DNA of 64,000 nucleotides from assembly GCA_040222855.1 (NCBI GenBank), contig JAVKCD010000019.1, positions 418,912 through 482,911 of the forward strand. The letters are read 5' to 3'. Shown one piece after another: positions 34,016 through 42,278 of this stretch. Each line of letters begins with the position of its first letter. Positions within the stretch are counted from its first letter, which is position 1. The stretch comes from Phycisphaeraceae bacterium. GTDB lineage: Bacteria; Planctomycetota; Phycisphaerae; Phycisphaerales; Phycisphaeraceae. The translations under genes and the position numbers were made by a program. The notes under the pieces were generated by a model, which had not been told where the DNA came from, made no database searches, and saw only the letters and a list, made by a program, of their open reading frames with translations.

Positions 34016-34349
34016 GCCCCCAATCCCCCTAAAATACGACCCCAATCCATATCAGAACAAAAAAAGGCCCGGCAAGGCATGAAGCCAAGCCGAGCCCTTC
34101 CGGGGGCAAATGAGTGTCCGAGGGCTTATACTCCCGAACATTAACGTATTTTAGCACCTGCCTCACAACACGCAAGTAGATATGACCCCAAACCGCCCAA
34201 AAATCATATCCTATCGTTTGTTCAAACAAAACCATTAGTCGTTCAGATTAACCAAACAATAACACCAGACAACCGCTTCCGTTCATCGTAGCAACCTCCA
34301 CAACGCCTCAACCTCGACTCAGCCGCAAGCTCAAGCCGATAACTCACCC
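34016..34349. other. AT-rich intergenic region with minus-strand terminator
   Basis: No convincing protein gene is seen in these 334 bases, which are much more AT-rich than the surroundings. Visible structure: an intrinsic terminator read on the minus strand (34058-34099), a TTTGTT-CA-AACAAA palindrome at 34217-34230 and a TATGAT-like -10 on the minus strand near 34203-34208. Because no minus-strand gene lies to the right for 11 kb, a small minus-strand RNA is possible. Confidence 0.5.
34058..34099 (-). terminator. Minus-strand intrinsic terminator
   Basis: Read on the minus strand, GGCTCGGC (34089-34096) pairs with GCCGGGCC (34066-34073) with one mismatch; an inner GGC/GCC pairing lies within the loop, and the stem is followed by at least seven T residues. 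Confidence 0.7.
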
Positions 34350-34448
34350 ATGAACGACACCCCCCGCCGTCTCTTCGTCGCCGCCATCGGCCTGCTCCTC
34401 ATCACCACCCTCACCGGCTGTGGCGTCCCCTTCGTCCCGCTCATCTAA
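34350..34448 (+). CDS. Very small lipoprotein (32 residues)
   Basis: A 32-codon frame starting ATG at 34350. It has a basic N-terminus (MNDTPRRLF), a hydrophobic core (VAAIGLLLITTL) and a lipobox LTGC at residues 21-24. Cleavage would leave a lipidated nonapeptide, CGVPFVPLI. Its organisation recalls small enterobacterial lipoproteins such as LptM, but the mature part is not clearly homologous. The C-ending codon use matches neighbouring genes, supporting real coding. No strong ribosome site is seen. It lies 71 bases before the DoxX gene. Confidence 0.6.
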   Translation: MNDTPRRLFVAAIGLLLITTLTGCGVPFVPLI

Positions 34449-34519
34449 CCCACCCCTCCGCAACATTCCGCCCCACACCTCGACAACCCCGAAGCGAATC
34501 AACGCTTGAGGGATCACGC

Positions 34520-35470
34520 ATGGAATCAACACCCCCACCCAACCCACCCTCCTTACTCCAACGCCTTCTCCTCGCGCCCTCCGCACGCCCCGGCCTCTTA
34601 ACCGATGCCCTCATGCTCGGCGTCCGCCTCTACGCCGGCATCACCATCGCCAACGCAGGCTTCGACAAACTCCCCGTCCCCAACTGGATGGTCGAGCAGG
34701 TCATCGAACTCAACTTCCCCCAACCAGAACTCTTCGCCCTCATCGCCTGCTACACCGAAGCCGTAGGCGGACTCCTCGTCGCTTTCGGACTCCTCACCCG
34801 ACCCGCCGCCCTCCTCGTCGCCTTCACCATGGGCGTCGCAGCCTTCGGATACCAGAACCAGACCCCGATCCTTGGCGGGATCCACGTCGCCCAACTCCTC
34901 TTCTGGTTCTTCGTCGCCTTCACCGCCCTAGGCGCAGGCCGATTCTCCCTCGACCACTTGCTCACCCGTCAACGAACCGCCGCCACCAAAACCCGCATCG
35001 GCCTCTCCGGCAGCCTCGCCGCCATCGTCTTCATCACCCTCAACGCCCTAGGCGTCTACTTCGCCTTCCTCCAGAACCCACCCGAAACCGAAACCCAATC
35101 AGACACCACCACCATCGAGTCCATCGCCGTCGCCGGGACCTTCAACAACTGGGACCCGACCGCCAACCCCATGACCCAGACCGATGACCACCTCTGGACC
35201 CTCGACATCCAGATCGATGCCCTCGGACCATACGCCTTCAAGTTCGCCGCCAACGGATCCTGGGACATCAACCTCGGCGAAGCCGACCAACCCACCCAAC
35301 GCTTCCCCATCACAGGCACTGCCGAACCCAACGCAGACAACATCCTCACCTACATCCCGACCCCAGCCACCTACCGCATCACCCTCGATTCCACCACATA
35401 CGCCTACAACCTAACACACATCGAGCCCATCAAATCACAAGACCCACCGACCGATCCAACAACGGAGTAA
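34520..35470 (+). CDS. DoxX membrane protein fused to a CBM48-like domain
   Basis: 316 residues. Residues about 25-150 form a DoxX domain with four helices (LYAGITIANAGFDKLPVPNW, ACYTEAVGGLLVAFGLLTRPAAL). A further helix (about 163-183) leads to a C-terminal domain (about 195-310) that resembles AMPK/isoamylase-type glycogen-binding modules: IAVAGTFNNWDPTANPM, WTLDIQI and YAFKFAANGSWDIN. DoxX proteins are quinol- or redox-linked membrane proteins of unclear activity. The carbohydrate-module fusion is unusual; with an even number of preceding helices uncertain, its side of the membrane cannot be fixed. The two parts are read in one frame without any sign of frameshift. Confidence 0.75.
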   Translation: MESTPPPNPPSLLQRLLLAPSARPGLLTDALMLGVRLYAGITIANAGFDKLPVPNWMVEQVIELNFPQPELFALIACYTEAVGGLLVAFGLLTRPAALLVAFTMGVAAFGYQNQTPILGGIHVAQLLFWFFVAFTALGAGRFSLDHLLTRQRTAATKTRIGLSGSLAAIVFITLNALGVYFAFLQNPPETETQSDTTTIESIAVAGTFNNWDPTANPMTQTDDHLWTLDIQIDALGPYAFKFAANGSWDINLGEADQPTQRFPITGTAEPNADNILTYIPTPATYRITLDSTTYAYNLTHIEPIKSQDPPTDPTTE

Positions 35471-35610
35471 ACCTCCGGGAACCCGCTTAGTCACAAGCCC
35501 TTAAGCACAACTCTGGACGCCAATAAGACCACGCCAACCTATCCTTAATCTCAAGACTTTTTGATCTGTTGTACGAACGGTCAACTGGAAAAGAGAAAAA
35601 GGATCGAGTC

Positions 35611-36780
35611 ATGACAACTCAAGGCCATCGCGGGCACACCACCATCGTTGCTGGCGTCTTAAGCCTCGCTGCACTCCTCACGCCGCCACTCCACGCAGCT
35701 CCCATCGCCACCCTCGATGGCGGACAGCTCTTTAACCTCAACTACGCCTCCGACGCCGCCATCACCACCTCCGGAACCTTCGACTTCACCATCGCTGGCT
35801 TTTCCGCCGCTCCCGGAACCATCGGCTTCCTCAATGTCGCCGCCGACCTCAATAACTCCGGAACCGTCGAAGCCTCCGAATGGCTCGTCCAGAACATACC
35901 CCTCGGCCTCGACACCGGACTGACCAGTCAACCCCTCATCAGCGCCTGGTGGGATCGAGACCTCGGCGGCGTCACCACAGGCAATACCTACGAAACTTAC
36001 TTCACCATCGAAGACAACCAGGTCGCCGACCCCTCCGGACACCTCGGCTGGCAATCAAATACCGCCGATGCCGGCACCACCACCTGGGGTGCCAACGACC
36101 TCCAGGGGCAGGCGGGCGCAAACCCAGTTCCCCCCAGCGGACCCGCGACCTCAGGCGGAACCATCGAAATTTTCCTCCAAGGCGGAGTCCCCGACATCGC
36201 CCAGAAAACCAACGAGTGCGGACCCACCTCCGCCGCCAACTCCCTCCGATGGCTCGCCGAAGAACACGACTTCGAGTCCAAACTCCCCAACAGCGACGAC
36301 ATGCTCATCCAGGACCTCATGCAGGCCATGGCCGGAAACAAAACACGACCCTTCGCAGGACTCACAGGCGACCAGCTCTACGACGGCAAGAAGAAATACA
36401 TCAAAGACAAAGACCTCCCGCTCATCGTCAAAGGCGGAAACGCCAGCGCCGCCGCCAGCGGCGCATCCATGTTCGACTTCATCAAGAAAGAACTCAAAGA
36501 GGGCGAAGACGTCGAGTTCCTCATCGGCTGGACGGGCTCCGGTGCCCACTGGGTCACCGCCATCGGCTACGGCATCAACGGCGACCGGCTCTTCATCACC
36601 GTCAACGACCCCGACGATGGCAAAACCGGCATGGCCATCTGGGAACTCGACAAAACCGGAACTTTCAAGGCACCCAAAGGCACCGCCCTCTGGGCCGTCT
36701 CCGAGTCCTACGTCCCCGCCCCGGGCGCAGCCACCAGCCTCATCCTCTTCGCCTGGATCGCCCTCAGAAGAAAGGCTTGA
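35611..36780 (+). CDS. Secreted C39-like cysteine peptidase with PEP-CTERM-like tail
   Basis: 389 residues. The signal peptide ends near PPLHAA. Residues about 25-180 are a beta-rich region with no recognised name. Residues about 195-370 carry NECGPTSAANSLRWL (nucleophile Cys), GAHWVTAIGYG (catalytic His) and VNDPDDG (Asp), the triad order of papain-like C39 peptidases. The end VPAPGAATSLILFAWIALRRKA has the layout of a PEP-CTERM signal but with PAPG instead of PEP. It is probably exported and sorted by exosortase, then acts as a peptidase or, like some C39-like proteins, as a binding domain. It heads a run of four PEP-CTERM-type genes. Confidence 0.8.
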   Translation: MTTQGHRGHTTIVAGVLSLAALLTPPLHAAPIATLDGGQLFNLNYASDAAITTSGTFDFTIAGFSAAPGTIGFLNVAADLNNSGTVEASEWLVQNIPLGLDTGLTSQPLISAWWDRDLGGVTTGNTYETYFTIEDNQVADPSGHLGWQSNTADAGTTTWGANDLQGQAGANPVPPSGPATSGGTIEIFLQGGVPDIAQKTNECGPTSAANSLRWLAEEHDFESKLPNSDDMLIQDLMQAMAGNKTRPFAGLTGDQLYDGKKKYIKDKDLPLIVKGGNASAAASGASMFDFIKKELKEGEDVEFLIGWTGSGAHWVTAIGYGINGDRLFITVNDPDDGKTGMAIWELDKTGTFKAPKGTALWAVSESYVPAPGAATSLILFAWIALRRKA

Positions 36781-36816
36781 ACACACCCACAACACGACCT
36801 CGCCAAGGAGGACACC

Positions 36817-37935
36817 ATGACACCCCTCCACGCAAACAAAAGCACCTCGCGACAAACCAGTCAACCACCCACACCCCATACCCACTGGCTCAAAGCTCCT
36901 GACTGGTACCGAGCACTCACCGCAGCCGTCCTCATCATCACCGCCGCCCTCAGCCACACCACTCAAGCTGCCCTCCTCGACCGCGGCCACGGACTCATCT
37001 ACGACACCAGCACCGGACTCACCTGGCTCCAGGACGCCAACTACGCCCAAAACTCAGGCTACGACGCCGACGGCAAGATGCACCTCGCCGCCGCTCGGTC
37101 ATTCGCCAACAACCTCGTCTACAAAGGAATCGACGACTGGCACCTCCCCAACACCCACCCCGGTAGCTACGAACTCGACCTCGAAACCCTCGTCGAAGTA
37201 TCACTCCTCAACCACTATCACCCACAGCCCGACTTCCAATACACCGCACCCTTCCAGAACATGAACGCCGGCACCCCCTACTGGTCACCCGGCACCGGGG
37301 CATGGGCCAACCAGACCTGGACCTACACCTACAACAACCCTCACCAAAGCCGAATCCACTACGCTGGCGAACTCGGCGGAGACTTCATCCCCTGGCCCGT
37401 CCGCCACGGCGACCCACTCCAACACATCACCTCTGACTTCGACAGCAAACTCTTGGGCGGAGACCTCAACTCCCTCCAGGGCTGGGACCTCACCGGCCGA
37501 GGGTCCGCCCAGATCACACAACGCCACGGCCGCACCATGCTCCAACTCACCACCGGCTCACCCGTCAACCTCTCACAACACTTCGACACACCCAACGAGC
37601 CCTTCATCCTCACCTACGACCTCGACATGTCCGAAACCTGGGGCCAGGACCTCCGCGTCTACCTCAACAACCAACTCATCGATCAGATCTTCAACAGCAC
37701 AACCGGACTCACCACACGCACCCTCACCATCGACTCCCCCACCCTGCTGAGCCTGGAAGCCACCGAACTCCGCTTCACCCTTGATTACCACGCCCCCGGC
37801 TACACCGCATACCTCGACAACATCACCGTCTGCCCCGTCCCCGAACCCGGGACGCTAGCGATTTTCACCCTGACCCTGATTCCCCTGAATCGTCTCTACA
37901 GCTCTGTCAATCCGCAACAGGAGAAAACACCATGA
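36817..37935 (+). CDS. PEP-CTERM protein with a DUF1566-like domain
   Basis: 372 residues. An unusually long N-terminal region precedes the hydrophobic signal (YRALTAAVLIITAALSHTTQA). DRGHGLIYDTSTGLTWLQDANYA and GIDDWHLPNTH fit the DUF1566-type repeat of secreted proteins. Residues about 205-345 form a beta-sandwich-like domain. The end VPEPGTLAIFTLTLIPLNRLY is a PEP-CTERM signal, but with about 15 extra residues after it. AAGGAGG precedes the ATG. Its stop overlaps the next start, so the two are co-translated. Confidence 0.78.
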   Translation: MTPLHANKSTSRQTSQPPTPHTHWLKAPDWYRALTAAVLIITAALSHTTQAALLDRGHGLIYDTSTGLTWLQDANYAQNSGYDADGKMHLAAARSFANNLVYKGIDDWHLPNTHPGSYELDLETLVEVSLLNHYHPQPDFQYTAPFQNMNAGTPYWSPGTGAWANQTWTYTYNNPHQSRIHYAGELGGDFIPWPVRHGDPLQHITSDFDSKLLGGDLNSLQGWDLTGRGSAQITQRHGRTMLQLTTGSPVNLSQHFDTPNEPFILTYDLDMSETWGQDLRVYLNNQLIDQIFNSTTGLTTRTLTIDSPTLLSLEATELRFTLDYHAPGYTAYLDNITVCPVPEPGTLAIFTLTLIPLNRLYSSVNPQQEKTP

Positions 37936-38780
37936 ACATCAGAACCATCGCCGCAGCCTGCCTCGCACTAACCCTCTCCACACCCGCCCTCGCCGGTGAA
38001 AATCAGGCCGGCAACCTCACCGGCACCCGCGTCCACACCAAGGTCAAACGACTCTGCAACAACACCGGCCAGGACGCCAACGACTTCCACGTCGCCGCCT
38101 ACCAGAAAGAAAAAGGCGTCTCCGTCAACGGCGCCGCCTTCCGCACCAGCGCCTTCGACAACATCACCGTCGGCCTCTCCGGAGGCAGCTTCCACAACGA
38201 CGGGAAAAACCATCAGGCCAACGCCAACATGACCGGCGGACTCGTCACCGACGGACAGTGCATCGAACTCGATATCTGGCTCTACCTCACCAAACGAAAC
38301 CAGACATGGCTCCGATACGACTGGACCAAAGACGGACAAGTCATCGGCGGACAAGGCGACGCCGGCGTCAACATCGACCCACCCGCACCAGGCGGGGACG
38401 GCGGAGACCCCGGACAACAGGAAGGCGATGGCGGCAGCGACGGAAACCACGTCCACGCCATCACCATCTACAACGATATGAACAAAGCCTTCCTACTCGA
38501 CGACTTCTACGCACTCGCCTCAACCACCACCTACGACGAACTCAACGATATCGACTGGACCAACGTACCTCCCATCTTCACCGAACCCATCACCGTCCCG
38601 GCGCTCAGCACCTGGTCCTACGACTTCGAAACCTCCGGCTCCTTCTTCAACGGACACATCTACCTCAACTACCTCCTCATCGACGATGAAATCCAGATCA
38701 TCTTCGACCACCCCGTTCCCACACCCGCCACCCTCTCCCTCATGTCCCTCGGCCTCCTCACCCTCACCCGTCGCCGCTGA
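37932..38780 (+). CDS. PEP-CTERM-like secreted protein, unknown
   Basis: 282 residues. A signal peptide ends near PALAGE. The middle holds a glycine- and aspartate-rich linker (APGGDGGDPGQQEGDGGSDG) between two beta-rich halves; two cysteines (CNN and QCI) may form a disulfide. The tail VPTPATLSLMSLGLLTLTRRR has the PEP-CTERM layout with PTP in place of PEP. CAGGAG precedes the ATG, which overlaps the upstream stop codon. No enzymatic motif was recognised. Confidence 0.7.
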   Translation: MNIRTIAAACLALTLSTPALAGENQAGNLTGTRVHTKVKRLCNNTGQDANDFHVAAYQKEKGVSVNGAAFRTSAFDNITVGLSGGSFHNDGKNHQANANMTGGLVTDGQCIELDIWLYLTKRNQTWLRYDWTKDGQVIGGQGDAGVNIDPPAPGGDGGDPGQQEGDGGSDGNHVHAITIYNDMNKAFLLDDFYALASTTTYDELNDIDWTNVPPIFTEPITVPALSTWSYDFETSGSFFNGHIYLNYLLIDDEIQIIFDHPVPTPATLSLMSLGLLTLTRRR

Positions 38781-38866
38781 CACCCCAGGCAGGCCGCCTC
38801 GCCCCGCCACGAGGAGCAAGACCCACCCGAAGCGGGGCAGCAGCCTGCACCAACAAGGAGATAGCC

Positions 38867-39631
38867 ATGACACGCCTCCAGCCCCTGCTCGCACCCCTCG
38901 CCCTCATCAGCCTCCTCGCCCCCTCCACCACCGACGCCGCCATCACCTTCTCCCAGACCTTCACCAACCGAACCAACAGCGCCGCCTCCGGCCTCCGATG
39001 GTGGTTCGCGCCCGACGCCACCGTCTCCAACACCGGCAGCAACGTCTTCGCCAACTCCGCCATCACCCATCACCCCAATCCCATCCACGGACAGGCCTCC
39101 GCCGTCGATATCTGGTACGCCTCCGGCAACGTCAACGTCGGTAACTCAGCCAAAGTCTGGGCCAAGGTCGGCGGGTCCTCCAGCACCGCCTACCGCGCCG
39201 AATGGACCAACAACCTCGGAACCCCCATCGGCTCGGCCTACCTACCCTGCAGCTTCGGTGGGTCAACCCTCGTCCAAGGCGCGCAACACATCTGGTCCAT
39301 CCCCATCGACAACCCCAACGACGCCGTGCAGATGACCATCCGCAACCTCGAATACAGCCTGACCACCATCCAGCTCAGCGGCCCCCAACTCCAGACCTTC
39401 TCCGGAACCTGGAACGTCATTACGCCCATCACTGTCGTCGATCCCGGTCAGACCTACACCTTCGACATCCTCGCCGCACCCGATGAACTGCCCGTCATCC
39501 GAGCAGACCTCAGCTACGACTCCATCGACGACGCCACCAGTTCCATCATCTTCCAACCAGTCCCCGAACCCGCTACCCTCGCCACACTCGCTCTGGGGTG
39601 GCTCTGCATCAGCAAACGATCCCACACCTAA
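38867..39631 (+). CDS. PEP-CTERM secreted protein, unknown
   Basis: 254 residues with a signal peptide ending near TTDAA. The body is beta-rich and tryptophan-containing with no named domain. The tail VPEPATLATLALGWLCISKRS is a PEP-CTERM signal with a lysine/arginine end. AAGGAG precedes the ATG. It is the last of four consecutive genes for such proteins and is followed by a long hairpin. Confidence 0.75.
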   Translation: MTRLQPLLAPLALISLLAPSTTDAAITFSQTFTNRTNSAASGLRWWFAPDATVSNTGSNVFANSAITHHPNPIHGQASAVDIWYASGNVNVGNSAKVWAKVGGSSSTAYRAEWTNNLGTPIGSAYLPCSFGGSTLVQGAQHIWSIPIDNPNDAVQMTIRNLEYSLTTIQLSGPQLQTFSGTWNVITPITVVDPGQTYTFDILAAPDELPVIRADLSYDSIDDATSSIIFQPVPEPATLATLALGWLCISKRSHT

Positions 39632-39643
39632 AGGGAGAGGGCA

Positions 39644-39684
39644 GACTCCGCCGCCGGAGGGTGAGCTTGCATCGCGGCGGAGTC
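39644..39684 (+). terminator. Long-loop hairpin after the PEP-CTERM gene cluster
   Basis: GACTCCGCCG and CGGCGGAGTC form a perfect 10-bp stem with a 21-base loop, 12 bases past the stop codon, followed by TTCTCC. The preceding AAAGGGAGAGGGC recalls REP-like repeats, so it may be an interspersed element rather than a simple terminator. Confidence 0.5.
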
Positions 39685-39766
39685 TTCTCCACATCAAGAA
39701 ACAACACGCCACCAGAAACTCACAAACCCGCGGGAACCCTTCACACACCGTCGCGTCTATCAAGAC

Positions 39767-40171
39767 ATGAGACCACCCAACACCAATCGCCTCACCCTCC
39801 TCTTTCTCGCCACCCTCCTCCTCACCCTCACCGCCTGTGACGAACCCGCACCACCCCCAGCACCATCCCCAGCACCCCCTCTCCCAACCACACCCACCGG
39901 CGCCTGGTTCAGCCGCGACAACACCGAACCCGATGAACACCAACAAGCAGCCCTCACCGCCGTCCAGCAGCACATCGCCCAGAACCGTAACCCCAAGTCC
40001 CCCACCATCGACTACCGCTACCGCGTCCAGACCAAAGACAACCAAACCACCGTCTTCGTCGAATGGATCACCCAATACCGCGACGGCCAGCCCGCCCTCA
40101 TGCCCGGCGGACACGCCCTCTACATCCTCAACCCCGACAACACCGTCGCCCGAAAAATCCCCGGCCACTGA
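39767..40171 (+). CDS. Small lipoprotein, unknown
   Basis: 134 residues. A signal with lipobox LTAC ends at Cys24, followed by a proline-rich linker (EPAPPPAPSPAPPLP) and an about 80-residue domain (IDYRYRVQTKDNQTTVFVEWI). No family was recognised. It stands alone between the PEP-CTERM cluster and the exchanger gene. Confidence 0.65.
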   Translation: MRPPNTNRLTLLFLATLLLTLTACDEPAPPPAPSPAPPLPTTPTGAWFSRDNTEPDEHQQAALTAVQQHIAQNRNPKSPTIDYRYRVQTKDNQTTVFVEWITQYRDGQPALMPGGHALYILNPDNTVARKIPGH

Positions 40172-40311
40172 ACCACCCCACCCGGAGCTTTCGAACCCCA
40201 AAAACAAATCAAATAAAGCCAGACGGATACCGGGGCGATGTCTCCGACTCGACGCTGATGCAGTGCCTATCGATATGCTGGAAGCTAAGCTAACGCGTTC
40301 GAGCACCCCAC

Positions 40312-41373
40312 ATGAACATCCTCCTCATCCTCCTTGGCCTCGCCCTGCTCACAGCAGGCGGGGAACTCCTTATCCGCGGCGCCTCCCGTCTCGCCGCAGC
40401 CGCTGGCATCCCACCCCTGCTCATCGGACTCACCGTCGTCGCCTTCGGCACCAGCGCACCCGAACTCGCCGTCTCCATCAAAGCCGCCCTCACAGGGCAG
40501 GCCGACCTCGCCCTCGGCAACGTGGTCGGCAGCAACACCTTCAACGTCCTGCTTATCCTCGGGCTCTCCGCCCTCATCCTTCCCCTCGCCGTCTCCGTTC
40601 AGCTCATCCGGCTCGACGTCCCCATCATGATCGCCGTCTCCGCCCTCGCCTGGATCCTCGCAGCCAACGGCGTCGTCTCCAGGATCGAAGGCGGCCTCCT
40701 CGCCGCCGGCCTGGTCGCCTACACCGCGCTCCAGATCCGACTCGGACAACAACAGCAAGCCGCCGACAACACCGAGCAAACCGCAGGCAGACCACCCAAG
40801 ACCAGTCCCTGGCCTTCCCTCCTCTGCATCGCCCTCGGACTCATCCTCCTCGTCTTCGGCTCACGCTTTCTCGTCGATGGCGCTACCGCCGTCGCCCGCG
40901 CCTTCGGCGTCTCCGAACTCATGATCGGTCTGACCATCGTCTCCGCCGGCACTTCCCTCCCCGAAGTCGCCACCTCCATCATCGCCGCCACCCGCGGACA
41001 ACGCGACATCGCCGTCGGCAACGTCGTCGGAAGCAACATCTTCAACATCCTCGGCGTCCTCGGCATCAGCGCCGCCCTCTCACCTCAGGGCATCGCCGTC
41101 GCACCCGCCGCCCTCAGCTTCGACATCCCGATCATGCTCGCCGTCGCCTTCGCCTGCCTGCCCATCTTCATCACCGCTGGACGGATCGACCGCTGGGAAG
41201 GCGCCCTCTTCCTGTGCTTCTACGCCGCCTACCTCGTCTTCCTCATCCTCGACGCCACCACCCACCCGGGTCTCAACGCCTTCACCTCCGCCATGGCCAC
41301 CTTCGTCATCCCCCTCGCCACCCTCACACTCGGGCTCAGCCTCCTCTACTCACGAACCCCACCCCGCCCGTGA
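40312..41373 (+). CDS. CaCA family sodium/calcium exchanger (YrbG-like)
   Basis: 353 residues with ten hydrophobic helices in two homologous halves. The alpha repeats are both present: LTVVAFGTSAPELAVS with GNVVGSNTFNVLLILG, and LTIVSAGTSLPEVATS with GNVVGSNIFNILGVLG. The glutamates in PEL and PEV are the expected calcium ligands. It exchanges calcium for sodium (or protons) across the inner membrane. No ribosome site is obvious. It stands apart from its neighbours and ends 79 bases before the glycosyltransferase pair. Confidence 0.92.
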   Translation: MNILLILLGLALLTAGGELLIRGASRLAAAAGIPPLLIGLTVVAFGTSAPELAVSIKAALTGQADLALGNVVGSNTFNVLLILGLSALILPLAVSVQLIRLDVPIMIAVSALAWILAANGVVSRIEGGLLAAGLVAYTALQIRLGQQQQAADNTEQTAGRPPKTSPWPSLLCIALGLILLVFGSRFLVDGATAVARAFGVSELMIGLTIVSAGTSLPEVATSIIAATRGQRDIAVGNVVGSNIFNILGVLGISAALSPQGIAVAPAALSFDIPIMLAVAFACLPIFITAGRIDRWEGALFLCFYAAYLVFLILDATTHPGLNAFTSAMATFVIPLATLTLGLSLLYSRTPPRP

Positions 41374-41452
41374 CCGCTGAACCGAACCACAACACCGCCC
41401 TCCTCTGATTCCCCGCTCGACCCCCCAGCCCCCCCTCCGCTACCCTGACCCC

Positions 41453-42199
41453 ATGCAACCCCAGGGCCGCAAGGTCGATCTCACCATCGTCGCACCCGCT
41501 CACAACGAGCAGGACAACATCGACGGACTCGTCGAGGAAGTACACACCGTCCTCTCCGCCACCAACCTCAGCTTCCAGATGATCATCGTCGACGACGGCT
41601 CCACCGACGACACCGCCGCACGCGTTCAACAACACATCAACGCTGGCGCTGACTGGCTCGAACTCGTTTCCCTCATCACACCACCGGGCCGCGGACTCGG
41701 CCCCGCCGCTGGCTACCGCGCCGGCATCCTCCGCGCCCAAGGCGACCTCGTCGCCATCCTCGACGCCGACCGACAGAACGACCCCAACGACCTCCCACGA
41801 ATGATCGACGCCCTCCGCCAGCAAAACATCGACCTCGTTCAGGGCGACCGCTCCGCCAACCGCCGCGATAACCTCATCCGACGACTCTCCTCCTCCGTCG
41901 GACGACTCTTCCGCAGCACCATCCTCGGCGACGACATCCGCGACTCCGCCTGCGCCATCCGCGTCATGAAACGAGAGGTCGCCCTCGCCATCCCCTTCGA
42001 GATCAAAGGCTCCCAACGCTTCACCGCCTACCTCGCCCGCATGATGGGCCACAAAGTCATCCAACTCCCCGTCAACCACCGACCTCGCATCGCCGGAAAA
42101 GCCAAGTTCGGCGTCTGGAACCGCGCCCTCCCCGGACTCATCGACCTTATCGGCGTCCGCTGGATGAAAGCCCGATGGCGCAACGTCAACACCCGCTGA
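41453..42199 (+). CDS. Polyprenyl-phosphate glycosyltransferase (ArnC/DPM1-like GT2)
   Basis: 248 residues. TIVAPAHNEQDNIDGLVEEV, VDDGSTDDTA, GYRAGILRAQGDLVAILDADRQNDP and the later RVMKREVALAIPF form the dolichol-phosphate-mannose-synthase-like GT2 core. There is no C-terminal membrane pair, so it is the short DPM1-like type. It should charge a lipid carrier with a sugar on the cytoplasmic face. The next gene is an ArnT-like transferase that would use such a carrier on the outer face. Confidence 0.88.
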   Translation: MQPQGRKVDLTIVAPAHNEQDNIDGLVEEVHTVLSATNLSFQMIIVDDGSTDDTAARVQQHINAGADWLELVSLITPPGRGLGPAAGYRAGILRAQGDLVAILDADRQNDPNDLPRMIDALRQQNIDLVQGDRSANRRDNLIRRLSSSVGRLFRSTILGDDIRDSACAIRVMKREVALAIPFEIKGSQRFTAYLARMMGHKVIQLPVNHRPRIAGKAKFGVWNRALPGLIDLIGVRWMKARWRNVNTR

Positions 42200-42278
42200 C
42201 CCCGCCACATCCCCCCAAAATCCAACCCCTTCGGATACCGTGTGATGCGCTCCACACGACCACCGGAACCCCCACACC

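Noticed and set aside
34029-34235. A 68-codon minus-strand frame in the AT-rich gap.
   Set aside because: It runs through the intrinsic terminator hairpin and has no family match; the region looks non-coding or RNA-coding.
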